Shown here: positions 1 through 10,546 of the stretch, piece after piece
Layout: each line of letters begins with the position of its first letter
How positions within the stretch are numbered: the first letter of the stretch is position 1
NCBI RefSeq assembly: GCF_025766255.1
Contig: NW_026516904.1
Span: 1 to 28,462, forward strand
Direction of reading: 5' to 3'
Source: Zychaea mexicana
Lineage: Eukaryota; Mucoromycota; Mucoromycetes; Mucorales; Lichtheimiaceae
Length of the DNA stretch: 28,462 bases
Position numbers and translations under genes: made by a program
The notes under the pieces: model-generated
What the model saw: only the letters and a program-made list of their open reading frames with translations
What the model was told of the DNA's origin: nothing
The model's database searches: none

Positions 1-1
1 C

Positions 2-3000
2 GCCAGCGATTCCGAGCTTGACGACCTTGTCGAAGACATGGTCGACCTCGAATTCGCAAAAGAAAACGAACACTGTAAGCAAAACACAAACAAAACTATC
101 AGATCCTCCAAACGTGACCCTCCAAACGAGCTACTCACAGACAAACCATATTCTCTATATACACCTATCTTAATAGAAAACAAGAAATTCATGGGCTATA
201 TAGATACTGGTTGTGAAGCGTCTGCTATAAGTATCAAACTCATCAATAAACATTCATGGTCGTATTCGCCTGCAAAGGGCAAACTACACTTAGCTGCAAA
301 AAACACGTATATTGACCGCATCGGAATCACCGAAACCAAACAAATAAAATATAATAGGTTACACACATCACACGCGTTTGAAGTAATGGAACTGGAAGAC
401 AATATCGAACTATACATTGGCTCAGACCTTTTGCCTAAACTCGGAATCTTCCTACAGGGCGTTGCCCATAAATGGGATGAAATAGATAATTCCACCGAAA
501 AGAAAATTGACCTGGAGAGCGGTAAAGATGTACCAACACCAAACAACTCTCCATATGGCACACCTGAAGAACGCAACAAATTCCTTCAAGCCATACAGCC
601 CTTTCTCGATGAAAACCAGAACATTTCCAAAACATCAGCCTGTACTGTTCCTGAATCCATCGTATATTTAAAAACACCAGAAGGCGCGGCTGTCAACCAA
701 AGACAATACCGCATTCCTTACGCTGACCAACACATTGTCGATGAAACAATACAAGGCTGGCTCGATGAAAAAATTATCAAAAGAGCGCCCACGAATTGTG
801 CATGGAATTTCCCTCTATTGCTGGCTGACAAAAAAGACGAGCATGGCAATAAAACAGGCAAACGCGTCTGCCTTGACCCCCGTCACCTAAACAATATGCT
901 GCCTGATGAGAAATTTCCTCTTCCTTTAATCAAAGAAGACATTTTCAACTCCCTGTCTGGTTCCGTTGTCTTTACCACATTGGACATTCGCCAAATGTTT
1001 CACCGCTTTCCGGTACATGAACCCGATCAGCACAAACTGACATTCACGCACAAAGGCATGCAATATTCTTTTCAAAAAGCACCGTTCGGTGTCAAACATC
1101 TTAGTGCGGTAGCACAGAAAACTATTGCCACACTCTTATATAATATGAAGCACGTCTAATTTTTTATTGACGATATCGTCATACATGGACCTGATCTTGC
1201 CACACACCAGCAAACGGTGATCGACGTAATTAAAAAACTTACAGAAGCAAAATTAATTCTAAGCAGCCACAAATGTTCATTTGCCCAAACAAGCGTCTAC
1301 TTGCTAGGTTTCTGCATCTCTAGTAAAGGCGTATCTCTTGATACCCGCAAACTATCAAACATCAACAGCTGGCCTATACCCAAAACAGGTCATGAAGTAC
1401 AAAAATTCTGTGGCCTCATCAACTTCTTCCGCGATCATCTCGTCCACGCAGGTACTCTTTTAGCACCGCTGGATGAACTACGCCATGTTGGCATCATTGG
1501 CGACCGCTGGACAGAACGACATACACGCCACTTCAATGCATACAAAAAAGCCTTACTGCACAACGCTCTCTTACATTACCCTCAGCTCGATAAACCAATG
1601 AACTTGATCGTCGATGCTAGTGGCACGGGCATTGCAGCGGCTTTGTTCCAAGAAATCGATGGCAAAAAATGCTATATTGGCTTCATGGCTCGCTCGCTCA
1701 CCAAATCCGAAAGATCATACTCTACTAATCGTCGTGAGTTACTCAGCTGTATATATGGCATCCGCAAATTTTCCCAATTCTTATGGCACAATCCCTTTAC
1801 ACTATACGTCGATCACAAAGCTCTCACGTATATTCACACACAGAAGAATATTCATCATAACCCCATGCTAGTCTCCTGGCTCGATTTCCTTCTCGAATAC
1901 AACATGCGCATAGTTCACGTGCCTAGCGAAGCCAACGTACTCGCTGATCTTCTTAGCCGCTTTTTTGAGGAACCAAAAGAGCTGGAGGGGGGTAAATCAG
2001 TATACCAAAAGTCAGCTCGCAAACCATCAGAACAATATAAAACCACTCTAAGCAAACCCAAATTCAACAATCCTGCCTACTCAACGAAAACAAAACGCAT
2101 CATGCGCGTATCCCGCGAACAAATAGAAACAAATGAACTGACCATCCCACCAGAACAGGATCGTAAAGAAATATTGCAAAAAGCACATTTATTTGGACAT
2201 CTAGGTGGTGAAAATATGGTAAAGAACATACAGCGTGATGGACTATTCTGGTCAAACATGCTACATGACGCAGTAGAATACGTAAAAACTTGTCCCGCTT
2301 GTCAAAAACATAACATCACAAAAAAAGGCTTCAATCCATTAAGACCTCTCTACGCTTACCTGCCTGGAGACCACTGGGTCATTGACCTTGGTCAACCCAT
2401 GCACACTACTGACAGCCAAATGAATTACCTTTTGGTAATGGTCGATGTATGCTCCAGGTACTGCCACTTGGTATGCCTTCCCAACAAACAATCAAACACC
2501 ATAGTAAAAGCCCTGATCGATACTTTTAAAGTATTCGGTGTACCTCGCGTACTAGGCAGTGACAACGGAGGTGAATTCAAAAACCTTCCGATGGAAGAAC
2601 TCGCAAAAAACCTTGGCTTCGATCATCGTCTCACCACACCGTATCATCCTCGTGGTAATGGCTTAGCCGAACGCTATGTACAAGTCGCAATGAACAACAT
2701 ACGCAAAATGGTAGAAGGAACAGGCAAAGACTGGGACTACTATGTTCCATGCACTCAACTCGCTATAAATAACAAAGTGTCAAAACGGTTAAACTCCACA
2801 CCATTCTCGCTCATGTTTGCTCGTCAAATGAACGCATTCAAAGACTACCGAAATGAAACACCTCAACCATTGACAGAAGAAGACATGCTCAAAAGAATAA
2901 AGCATATGACGGAAGTGGTTTTCCCAGCCATTAACGAAAAAAGCAAAGAAGCAGGAGAAAAGCAAAAAGAAAACTTTGACAAAACGCATCGCATAGTCGA

Positions 3001-3583
3001 ATTTCCCAAGGGTAGTCACGTCATGGTACGAATCCCGACACGCACTGCTAAACTATCGCCTGCATATCGTGGCCCTTACACTGTAGTACGCAAAACAAAA
3101 GGTGGCTCCTACATCCTCTTGGATGAAACAGGAACTCTTGAAGACAGAAACTACCCACCATCCGATCTAAAACTCATATCACAAGACGAAGTCATCCCTG
3201 AAGATGAACTAAAAAAAGTACTAGCAGTAATCAAACATAAAGGCACACCCGGCAACAGAGAATACCTTGTTCGCTGGAAAAACTATGATGAAACCCATGA
3301 TGAATGGCTAACCCCCGATAAATTCACTACTCCAAAGCCAATCGAAACATATTGGAAAAGACTTGGTCCCAAAGAAAAAGACGATCACCAGTTAAAATCA
3401 CAGAATACAAAAACAGGAAATCGATCTAACGGAACAGGCAACACCAACTCTGCATATCGCACCAGATCCACTGGTTCAGTCCCTGACACTACCTCCGCTT
3501 ATTTAAGACAGCGTAAGAAAAGATCTACTCCCACCACCAACCCTGAACAACACCGTCGAAGCAAAAAACAGCGCGCTCAATGA
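2..3583 (+). pseudogene. pol: Ty3/gypsy Pol polyprotein (PR-RT-RH-IN-chromodomain), 5'-truncated, one in-frame stop
   Basis: One reading frame stays open from base 2 to the TGA at 3581-3583 except for a TAA at 1157-1159, so this is a single Pol frame cut by one nonsense codon and not two genes. The frame is already open at the window edge, so the methionine at 38 need not be the start. Counting from that methionine: aspartic protease with DTG at about residues 56-58; RT with CLDPRHLN, the TLDI aspartate and KAPFGVK; then, just after the stop, the catalytic FIDDIVIHG box. Next come RNase H (VDASGTG, RREL, VDHKAL), an integrase zinc finger (H-x3-H...CPAC), the DDE core (VIDLG, SDNGGEF, GLAERY), a GPY/F-like segment (YRGPYTVV) and a chromodomain (YLVRWKNY, HDEWL). 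It would cleave, copy and integrate the element. The stop removes the catalytic RT box, so this copy is inactive unless read through. Confidence 0.93.
1982..1993 (+). promoter_or_regulatory. candidate central polypurine tract
   Basis: The 12 bases CTGGAGGGGGGT occur here inside pol, between RNase H and the integrase zinc finger, and again exactly at the 3' polypurine tract abutting the LTR (3610-3621). In Ty1 and lentiviruses an internal copy of the polypurine tract primes a second plus strand. The match is seen directly; the function is inferred. Confidence 0.45.
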
Positions 3584-3609
3584 ATACTGCTTCAACCGGT
3601 AGTTCCTAC

Positions 3610-3620
3610 CTGGAGGGGGG
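3610..3620 (+). promoter_or_regulatory. 3' polypurine tract
   Basis: CTGGAGGGGGG immediately precedes the TG that opens the 3' LTR, 27 bases after the pol stop. This is where the RNase H-resistant primer for plus-strand synthesis is expected in LTR retrotransposons. Confidence 0.85.
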
Positions 3621-3944
3621 TGATGTCGTATTCTAAGCACTGCTATAACGATCCTCTCATATACATTGTTACACCAATTTCATGGATCAAGACTCACACG
3701 CATAATATTCTCCATATTGCCCGACATCGTAAAATAACCACTTATTCTCCTTAACAAAATTAACCCATGGGAAAACGTCTAGTAATCACCATCACGTAAT
3801 CCTTTCAAACAGTATAAATAGTGGTATCAAAAGTCATTAGTAACATCCTGAGATGGAAAAATTGACCCTGAATAAAGACCCTACCAAGATTCTCAAGTGC
3901 TTCTACAGTCTCCTAATATCTCACCTAACACTTTTCATACCACA
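3621..3944 (+). repeat. 3' LTR (324 bp)
   Basis: Starts TGATGTCG and ends ATACCACA, and is repeated at 26798-27121 with the same length and, by eye, only two substitutions. It contains a TATA box (TATAAATA at 3813-3820) and an AATAAA polyadenylation-type signal (3871-3876) about 50 bases further on, in the order expected for U3 then R. After 3944 the two copies diverge completely, which fixes the boundary. Confidence 0.95.
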
Positions 3945-3983
3945 ACTGACACCAATTTTTACGTACATCAACCTTTATGTACC

Positions 3984-6900
3984 ATGTCCTACAACATGAA
4001 ATCTGAATTTGCAAAATGGATCGACGGCGATGAGATTGAGTAGGTCACGTTAATTCGTAAAACGGACCAAACTTATGCGCGACCCACTGACATCGGCTGG
4101 CAGCTACATCAGCAAAATCAAAAGAAAACTGAAAGCGGTGTTAGCATCATGAAGGTTTGTCTCGGTGCCGTGCAATGTGTAAAAGACGATTGTGTACGAA
4201 AGAACCTTCCGGTCAGGCCAGCCAGCACCAAAGCACTTATCAAGCTGCAGAAGTGTGTCAAGTGCGATACGGAGTTGCGACATATTCCCTGTAAGGTTCG
4301 TGTCCACTTCAAGTTCGTTGGCAGTGTGGGCAGTGTCGAACATTGTGGTGTACATTCGCACAGTCGATATGAAGCCGTTCATATCAGCAAGAGCTCCGTC
4401 GCCAAACTTGCCGAGAGAGTTTTGCGATCCCCGCAGGAAAGACCCATGGCTCTTGTTATAGGCACCAGCTCTCAAAGACCAATGAACCCACCACAACCTC
4501 TGCGCGAGATCGACAGCGACTTACAGCATGCTGGTAAAGTTGCGTATCACCGCCGCAACATCCTTGCAGCGAATGGCTTCAACGCTAAAGGTATACCCAG
4601 CATCGAAACAGTAACTGCTTCAGTAATGAAGCTCAATGTCGAGTATCCCGGTTATCTTCGTTCACCACTCGACCTCCATCCTGACAGTTTTTGCATTCCT
4701 TTCGCTTCGCCGTACATTCTGGACGATGTTGACTACAGCCGCCAACCAATTCTAATGGATGTCACTTACTCCTGCTTTGGCGACGGCTATTACCTCTGCA
4801 ACTCTGTCATATATCAAGAAAAACTGGAAAAGTATGTTCCAGTTTTCTAAGCGGTTCTTGGTGGTTTAACCACTAAAAACTTCGTTTCGTTCTTCACGAC
4901 AATGTTCAAAGTTTTGAATGTAAAGAAAAACGACGACGGTGAACCATCTATGTGCGGGATAATGATGGACTTTTCCCAACCACAAAGAACCGGCTTTTTT
5001 TATTGCGTTCAGCAACATTTTTCCCGGTGCCAAAAGTAGGGAGACTTACTTAAAGGGTTGCTATTTTCACTGGAAACAGTCAGTTGAACATATACAAAAA
5101 ATGGGTGATGTTGTACCAGTGGATCGCCGAAGGATATTCTTGGAATACACCAGGGTCATGTATGAGACGACGGTGGAACAGATGTTTGATGTTGTAACCG
5201 CTCAAATGGAGAAAGAATTCCCGCATACTTCAAAATGGCTAAACTGGTGGCTTCGACCTGGCGTTGCTAGTATGATCTTTCGCTCGAAAACGACGATGCA
5301 TGAAGAGCTTTTACTCAATGCCACAAGAACAACGAACGGCGTAGAATCATTCCATCGTAATATCTACCGTTTCGTTCAGCAATCCAAGCCGATTCTTTCA
5401 ACGTTACCTGAACTTTTCAACTATATGCGAAATGAAGAGAGTAACTTGGAACATGTTCTTGCTGGCAAAAATATACGTTATAAGATATCTGCGCCTTCGT
5501 AAGTTTCTTCTTAGCGTAGTGAGGGTGTGTATTGCATCGAAACTAGTTAGCATCTGGCTTATTCTACGCTTTATATATGCAGTCCTTTCAAAGCGCCTAA
5601 AAAGAAAAACATAAGCGCCAGTCGTCCTCCAGAGAAACTTAAGCAATTATTGTCAAGAAGTTCTACCACTAATACCAGAAAGCGCTATACAGAAAATAAT
5701 TCAGATCAAAATGAGCCAACCAAAAGAGCAAGAAAAACAACTAATGATACTTCACTTGGTAAAACAATAAGCTTGTTGTTTGTAAGAGTTTGAGAATACA
5801 GTAATTGAAACCTAATTAAAACATATATATAGACTCTTTGGCTGTACCTGAATATCGAGAGGATACTGAAAAAAATGATTATAGTAGTCAAAAAGAAGCA
5901 GCTGAAGATTGTGACAGAAAAAGAAAAGAAGCGGCCAATGCTCGAGAAGAACGCGCGAAAAAGCTATCTGATATCCGAGAGTTGTTCAAACAGCAAAAGA
6001 AGCAAGAATATAGAGCGAAGAAACATGCAACGAAAAATATGACGTACGTAAATTGAGAGAGAAATTATTCAAAGCCTAATGTAAATCTTATGTATACCTG
6101 ATACCTTTAGTGAACTTTCTTCGCATTTGAGCTCGCTAAACAAGTATCCAATCGCTATTGTTCCCAATGCTGATAATGCTTGCTTCATCGACTGCTTTTT
6201 ACAAATAATGTTAAGGGTGATTCTGCCTTACATCCCTGAACCTCCGAAAATCGATAATGATGAAAGAGCACATTTACTATCAGACCATTGGAGTGCGTCC
6301 AGACAGCAGGACTTTACAGGTCCTGTCTTGTCCTTCCGCCAATTTATCTGGGACCACGGTGCAAAGTTAAATATCGAGCGCAAAGGGGTATTCGGAGACC
6401 CATCAGACGTGCTCCAATGTATACTTAAGAATAATGATATTTTACGTGCCTATCTACAATTCAAGACAAGACCACAGGCCACCAAAATATCTACTCCTAA
6501 GGACAATAGCGCCAAAACATGAATGGCTGAGGCCTATGTTCAAGGAGACAAGATTCGAAACCGGTCATCCATCTTCCACTTGACGGATAAGGATTTCGAT
6601 GAGGAGGACCTTGAAGATCCCACCGAAAGCAGCTTTGACAAATTACTGCAACAAAAGATTATACAAGCTCGTGTTGAAACCAGCAGCAGAAATCTTTATA
6701 TGCAAAACATTGTCAGCTATACCAGCTTCATCATCGTTCACAATCGAATACTAGGAAAAGATCACGAGTGGCGTGAAAAATACGCGTCCAACGAATCCAG
6801 CATGGTCTATTATCCAGAGCATATAAGCATAATGAAAGCAGAGTATCACCTATGTGGCAGAATCTACTGTACACGACCTACTGGTTTTCACTATATAGCA

Positions 6901-7089
6901 ACATGCAGAGCGCCTGACAACAACATTTACGAGTTCAATAATACGAAGCGTGTCGCTAAAAAACTCAAGAAAATCCATGGCAAGGTAGCATACACGCACT
7001 CCGTCATATATCGTAAACTCGCACAGGACAATAATCATCTTGACAAACCGTTTATTACGGAAGAAGAAGAAAAAGAATTTGAGCGGTAA
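3984..7089 (+). pseudogene. MULE transposase (WRKY-GCM1 finger, DDE) fused to a USP-like cysteine protease; broken
   Basis: Four exons can be joined in phase: 3984-5498, 5583-5758, 5833-6043 and 6132-7089, with introns starting GTAAGT, GTAAAA and GTACGT and ending in AG (84, 74 and 88 bp, phases 2, 1, 2). The product would be about 950 aa. Order: a Cys/His-rich finger of WRKY-GCM1 type (CLGAVQC, KCVKC, CGVHSH); a DDE core with MDVTYS, MMDFSQPQ and NGVESFH plus the MULE signature GCYFHWKQSVEHI; a basic linker; a charged coiled-coil-like stretch; then a cysteine-protease module with a Cys box (NADNACFIDCFLQ) and a His box (TGFHYIATC...YEFNN) like C19 ubiquitin-specific proteases. Lesions: TAG at 4041-4043, TAA at 4848-4850, a frameshift near 5030, and TGA at 6520-6522 inside the protease. 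The DDE part would cut and paste the element; the protease role is unknown. Identification of the protease is by motif only. Confidence 0.72.
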
Positions 7090-7546
7090 TGAGCTATATA
7101 AATCTCCATACAAGGATAAAGCGTCAAGCTGATGCTAACCCGCTATTATATTTCTGTTAGCCTATTACAAGATCCAGTAGTATTATACCTATTGCAAAAG
7201 ACAGGAAAATAAGCATATTCTACTTCTCTTTATCATATAAATAATATCCCAAGTATAAATCTCCCTTTTTTTTTTGCTTCTTCCCCTTTCTGCTAAATCT
7301 ATGTACCTTTTTTTCTTTTCCTTAAAATATAGTTTGCTCTTCCTTGCCCTCCATTGAAACTTAATAATATACAAAGAGTGCTACGACGTTCTTAAAATCA
7401 AAAGAAAAAAATGTACTTGTGTGATTATTATGCAAGTGGATAGGGTATGCTTATAGTGCGTAGAGTGGTAATAGTTGGCATAAAAAATAAATCTTAAAAG
7501 TGACAACAACAACATGTATGGTCCTCTTAGCGCTCAAGGTATGTAA
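7090..7546. other. MULE 3' flank, no gene seen
   Basis: AT-rich non-coding sequence between the MULE-protease gene and the left end of the Harbinger element. It includes pyrimidine-rich stretches around 7260-7340. The last bases (CAAGGTATGTAA, 7535-7546) resemble the subterminal motif that resumes after the Harbinger element at 10347, so the target was probably inside that array. Confidence 0.5.
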
Positions 7547-7562
7547 GAGCATCCCCAGCGGT
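7547..7562 (+). repeat. Harbinger left terminal inverted repeat
   Basis: GAGCATCCCCAGCGGT, the exact reverse complement of 10314-10329. The start GAGCATCYCCAG resembles termini I know from PIF/Harbinger elements and their MITEs. Confidence 0.88.
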
Positions 7563-7694
7563 TTCGGTAATCCAGCTACAAAATCAAGATCCGAAATAAA
7601 AATAAATTTACCGCCAGAGTGGCTTCTTTGATGGTTTCGGTATTTTGAAATCGGTATTTTCGGTATTACTGCCTTTCTTCTGTTCCTATCTTTT

Positions 7695-9063
7695 ATGTCT
7701 ACAGCATCCGAACTTTTTGATCTTCTCCTCGAAGAGGAAGAAGAGAGTGCTATTATTAGAACCCGCAGACGAAAACGCCTTTTTCAAATGCTTGCCAGAA
7801 AGCATAGAGAAACACCAACCCGTAAAAACGGGTCTGTTCCTGGGCACAAAACAAAGGAACGCGACCGTGTAGTTGGCGCAGATCGTCTATACAAGGACTA
7901 CTTTGCTGAAGATTCCGTATATGACGATAAAGACTTTTGCCGCGTCTACCGTATGGAACGTGATCTTTTTTTACGTATAGTAGAAGGCGTAAAACAGCAT
8001 GACAATTATTTTGAACAAAAGTATGATGCTGCGTTAAAACCGGGCCATTCGACGTTGCAAAAAGTATCTGCTGCGATGAGACAACTTGCTTACGGAGGCA
8101 GTGCCAAGGTAGTCGACGAATATCTTCGGATGGGTGAAAGCACTGCTTTAGAGTGTTTAAAGCGTTTTTGCTCGGCAGTAATCAAGGCTTTTGGTGACGA
8201 ATATCTTCGTGCGCCCAATGCAGAAGATACCAAGAGGCTGTTGGCTTTTGCTGAAAAGCGCAACTTTCCGGGCATGCTTGGGTCTCTTGATTGCATGCAT
8301 GTCGAATGGAAGAATTGTCCTACTGCTTGGAGGGGCCAGTACCAAGGAAAAGAAAAAAAGGCCACAATTATTCTTGAGGCAGTGGCATCCTGTGACTTAT
8401 GGATCTGGCACGCATTCTTTGGGTTCCCTGGTTCCCTCAATGATATCAATGTGCTACATCGTTCACATTTGTTTGCTGATCTTGCTGCTGGTCGTACACC
8501 ACCCGTCGAGTTTACTATTGGTGACCACGTGTATAACAAAGGATACTATCTCGCTGACGGAATTTATCCAAAATGGGCAACTTTAATACAATCGATTCCT
8601 GGCGAACCTATAGCACCTAAAGAACAGGTACTGAAATATGATTGCACTATGCTCTTATTAAAACCTATTTTCTGTGTAGTTATTCAAAAGAAAGCAAGAA
8701 GCATATCGCAAGGATGTCGAGCGTGCTTTTGGTGCATTGCAATCACGCTTCGGTATAATCCAACGACCTGTAAGATTATGGAAACGTGAAGATATTCATA
8801 ATGTCATGACTTCGTGTATTATCCTGCATAATATGATCGTGGAAAATGAGCGTGCTAGGTACAAGCTACCATTGCAGATTGATACAGATAATAGCCGATT
8901 CCAATACCACGATCCTACGACACCGCAGATCAATCGCGATCAACAAACTTTAGAAGAGTTCATCCAACGACATGTAGACATAAGAGATAGTCAAGTTCAT
9001 GCACAGTTGAAAGAAGATTTGATCGATCATCTATGGAGCCGTCATGGAGAGAGCTCAGAATAA
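7695..9063 (+). CDS. PIF/Harbinger DDE transposase, two exons, apparently intact
   Basis: Exon 1 is 7695-8627 (311 codons) and exon 2 is 8680-9063 (127 codons plus TAA). The 52-bp intron (GTACTG...GTGTAG) is phase 0 and its removal restores one frame of 438 aa. Without splicing the frame runs into a stop at 8789 and loses the catalytic glutamate. Conserved acidic motifs: GSLDCMH (D199), PGSLNDINVL (D250), the LADGIYP block (D288) and, in exon 2, KDVERAFGALQSRF (E325). It resembles the DDE_4/plant-type Harbinger transposase in length and order. It should cut the element out and reinsert it at TWA sites, normally with a Myb-like partner. The partner gene on the other strand is broken, so mobility would need help in trans. 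No lesion was seen here; it is the best-preserved gene in the window. Confidence 0.92.
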
Positions 9064-9074
9064 ACATTGATCTT

Positions 9075-10121
9075 TTAATTTTCATCGCTTACATGTTCGT
9101 CATTTGCATCTTCTCTACTTTCTTCCCCTTCTTCTCCTTCTTCATCTTCTACACTCTCTTCTTCTATGACAGCTGCGGCATCTAGTTCAGCCACACCACT
9201 GTCTTGTTCAGCAGCTTTTTCTTCCTCCTTCAAAGCCTTGAGGACCCTTTTCTTCATATACGGAAGTATTCCGCAGAGTCCTCGTCCATATCACTTATGT
9301 TCGTGTTCATGATGATGATGTATGATTGGCGTTGCATCAAAAGAAACGCGTTTCCGCGTCCACTCGAGTTGCTCGCGTTCTATGGCGACTAACTCGGACT
9401 CATCTTCTTCGAGTTGACGCTTCTCGCCACGTTGCGCTTTTGCTTGCTTGCGCCCGATGGGTCGCTCACTCGAGCCTTGATTCGCGCCTCCCTTCTTTGC
9501 GTTGTTGGCCCTGGCCGTCGACCCTTCCTCATCCTTCTTCTTCTTCTCAAGATCCATCCACTTTGGCTCATTCTTGAGGAGAGCATAGCAATGGCTTAGA
9601 TTCCAGCTTTGCTTGTAATATCTCTCGAACAGTGCTTTGGCAGCTTCCACCTTCATAAGGGTTTATTTGCATTGATATAAATAACCGTGGTGATAGGATC
9701 ACGTTTACCATGAAAACTATATCAGCATATACGCTATGATAATCACCTCGTCAGTTATATTTGTGCCACTTGTATAACCACTCTCCACTTGGGCAACGCA
9801 GCCAATGTACTTGGAAACTCTAGGGTGGATATAGGTCCAACGATCCTTAATCGACTTTACAGTACGTTCAATGATGTGAACTTCATATCCAGTGCTTTCC
9901 AGCACGAGTTTTGCGCTCTCCTTCATGCGTTCCAAAAAACTTTTGTGGATAGCAATCCAAAATGCCTCTCCTTTCAATTCAACGCCTGTAACAGGACACA
10001 TGCTTGTATTCAACCATGCATTACATAGCTGTTTATCTTCTGCTACTGAGAAACTCTTTCCTCAGCCGCCGTTGATAGGTTCGGTATCGTTGCTGTTGCT
10101 GTTACTGTTGTTGGGACTCAT
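9075..10121 (-). pseudogene. Harbinger Myb/SANT partner protein, broken
   Basis: Read on the minus strand from ATG at 10121. After an N/S-rich start there is a SANT-like region (GKSFSVAEDKQLC, NTSMCPVTG, ERTVKSIKDRW), then, across an intron of roughly 90 bp around 9657-9747, a NAM-associated-type C-terminal part (SWNLSHCYALLKNEPKW, a K/E-rich stretch, a poly-His segment and an acidic tail ending at 9075). This matches the second protein of plant and fungal PIF/Harbinger elements, which helps bind the ends and import the transposase. Lesions: TGA at 10062-10064, where an arginine (CGA) is likely ancestral, and a frameshift near the poly-His run around 9290. The exact splice sites are uncertain. 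Confidence 0.75.
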
Positions 10122-10313
10122 GGAAGAAAAAATTAGCTTATTGAAAGCAGAGAAAGGGAGGAAGAAGAAAAGTTTTCAGCACATCGGCAAATTGACTCTA
10201 TATTTGCTACCAACGGTGTTGCAAATGGAGATAAACTAATTTACATTTCTATTTAGCGCTACCGCTGTAGTCAAAAATCTGTATTTTTTTATCGCTATTT
10301 TACAGATACAGCC

Positions 10314-10329
10314 ACCGCTGGGGATGCTC
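10314..10329 (-). repeat. Harbinger right terminal inverted repeat
   Basis: Exact reverse complement of 7547-7562. It closes the 2783-bp Harbinger element. Confidence 0.88.
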
Positions 10330-10346
10330 CAAAAATCAAATACAGC

Positions 10347-10528
10347 AGGTACGTAAAATCGGAAGTATGTAAACTCCAAAATGAGAAGTACGTAAAATTT
10401 TATAGTACAAATATACAGCACGAGAACTGATTTATGTACTTCGGTGGCCAAGTACGTAAATTTCTAGTGGCTAAGTACGTAAAAATCTAAAAGAGGAAAG
10501 TGAAGTACGTAAAAATTTACAATACCCA
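10347..10528. repeat. array of AAGTACGTAAA subterminal motifs ending in an ACCCA terminus
   Basis: Seven copies of AAGTAYGTAAA or close variants at about 10347, 10362, 10384, 10431 (reverse orientation), 10449, 10471 and 10502, each followed by A/T-rich bases. The last one leads into the terminus ending ACCCA at 10528. A further variant precedes the Harbinger insertion at 7535. Such arrays at DNA transposon ends usually bind the transposase. The motif recurs near 3956 and at 26674, which links the three places to one element family. Confidence 0.7.
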
Positions 10529-10546
10529 TATAAAACTAATATCAAA

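Larger units (their letters stand above)
1..3944 (+). mobile_element. Ty3/gypsy chromovirus LTR retrotransposon, 3' part
   Basis: The 3' portion of an LTR retrotransposon in plus orientation. It runs from an open pol frame at the window edge through protease, reverse transcriptase, RNase H, integrase and a chromodomain to a polypurine tract and a 324-bp 3' LTR starting TG and ending CA. The gag region and 5' LTR lie outside the window. The order RT-RNase H-integrase-chromodomain defines the chromovirus branch of Ty3/gypsy. The five bases after the LTR (ACTGA) would be one copy of a target duplication whose partner is not visible. A second copy of the same family starts at 26798. Confidence 0.95.
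7547..10329 (+). mobile_element. PIF/Harbinger transposon, complete
   Basis: A 2783-bp element bounded by a perfect 16-bp terminal inverted repeat, GAGCATCCCCAGCGGT at 7547-7562 and its complement at 10314-10329. It carries the two genes typical of the superfamily, a DDE transposase (plus) and a Myb/SANT protein (minus), arranged tail to tail with 11 bases between the stops. The left flank is TAA, matching the TWA target preference of PIF/Harbinger; the right flank reads CAA, so one base of the duplication would have changed. Several TTCGGTAT-like motifs lie just inside the left end (7561-7672) and may be transposase binding sites. Confidence 0.9.
3945..10528 (+). mobile_element. MULE-type DNA transposon with nested Harbinger element
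   Basis: The element carries a Mutator-like transposase gene (3984-7089). Its presumed left end (3945-3969) contains AATTTTTACGTAC. Its presumed right end (10502-10528), read on the minus strand, is TGGGT, five variable bases, then AAATTTTTACGTACTTC. The right end is preceded by an array of the same motif. The Harbinger element 7547-10329 is inserted in that array, so the MULE itself would be about 3.8 kb. The left terminus abuts the LTR, so its first bases may have been lost or displaced and no target duplication can be read there. The boundaries are inferred; the transposase identity is firmer. Confidence 0.6.

Noticed and set aside
1157..1159. Alternative genetic code in which TAA/TAG encode Gln, suggested by several stops where Gln would fit
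   Set aside because: The intact Harbinger transposase ends in TAA at the expected length, and paired copies show CAA against TAA and CGA against TGA at the same places, so these are mutations.
3823..3832. TGGTATCAAA as an initiator-tRNA primer binding site
   Set aside because: It lies inside the LTR (also in the right copy), not after it, so it cannot serve as the usual primer site.
8090..8539. Minus-strand ORF of 149 codons opposite the Harbinger transposase
   Set aside because: It is a shadow of exon 1, which carries the conserved DDE motifs.
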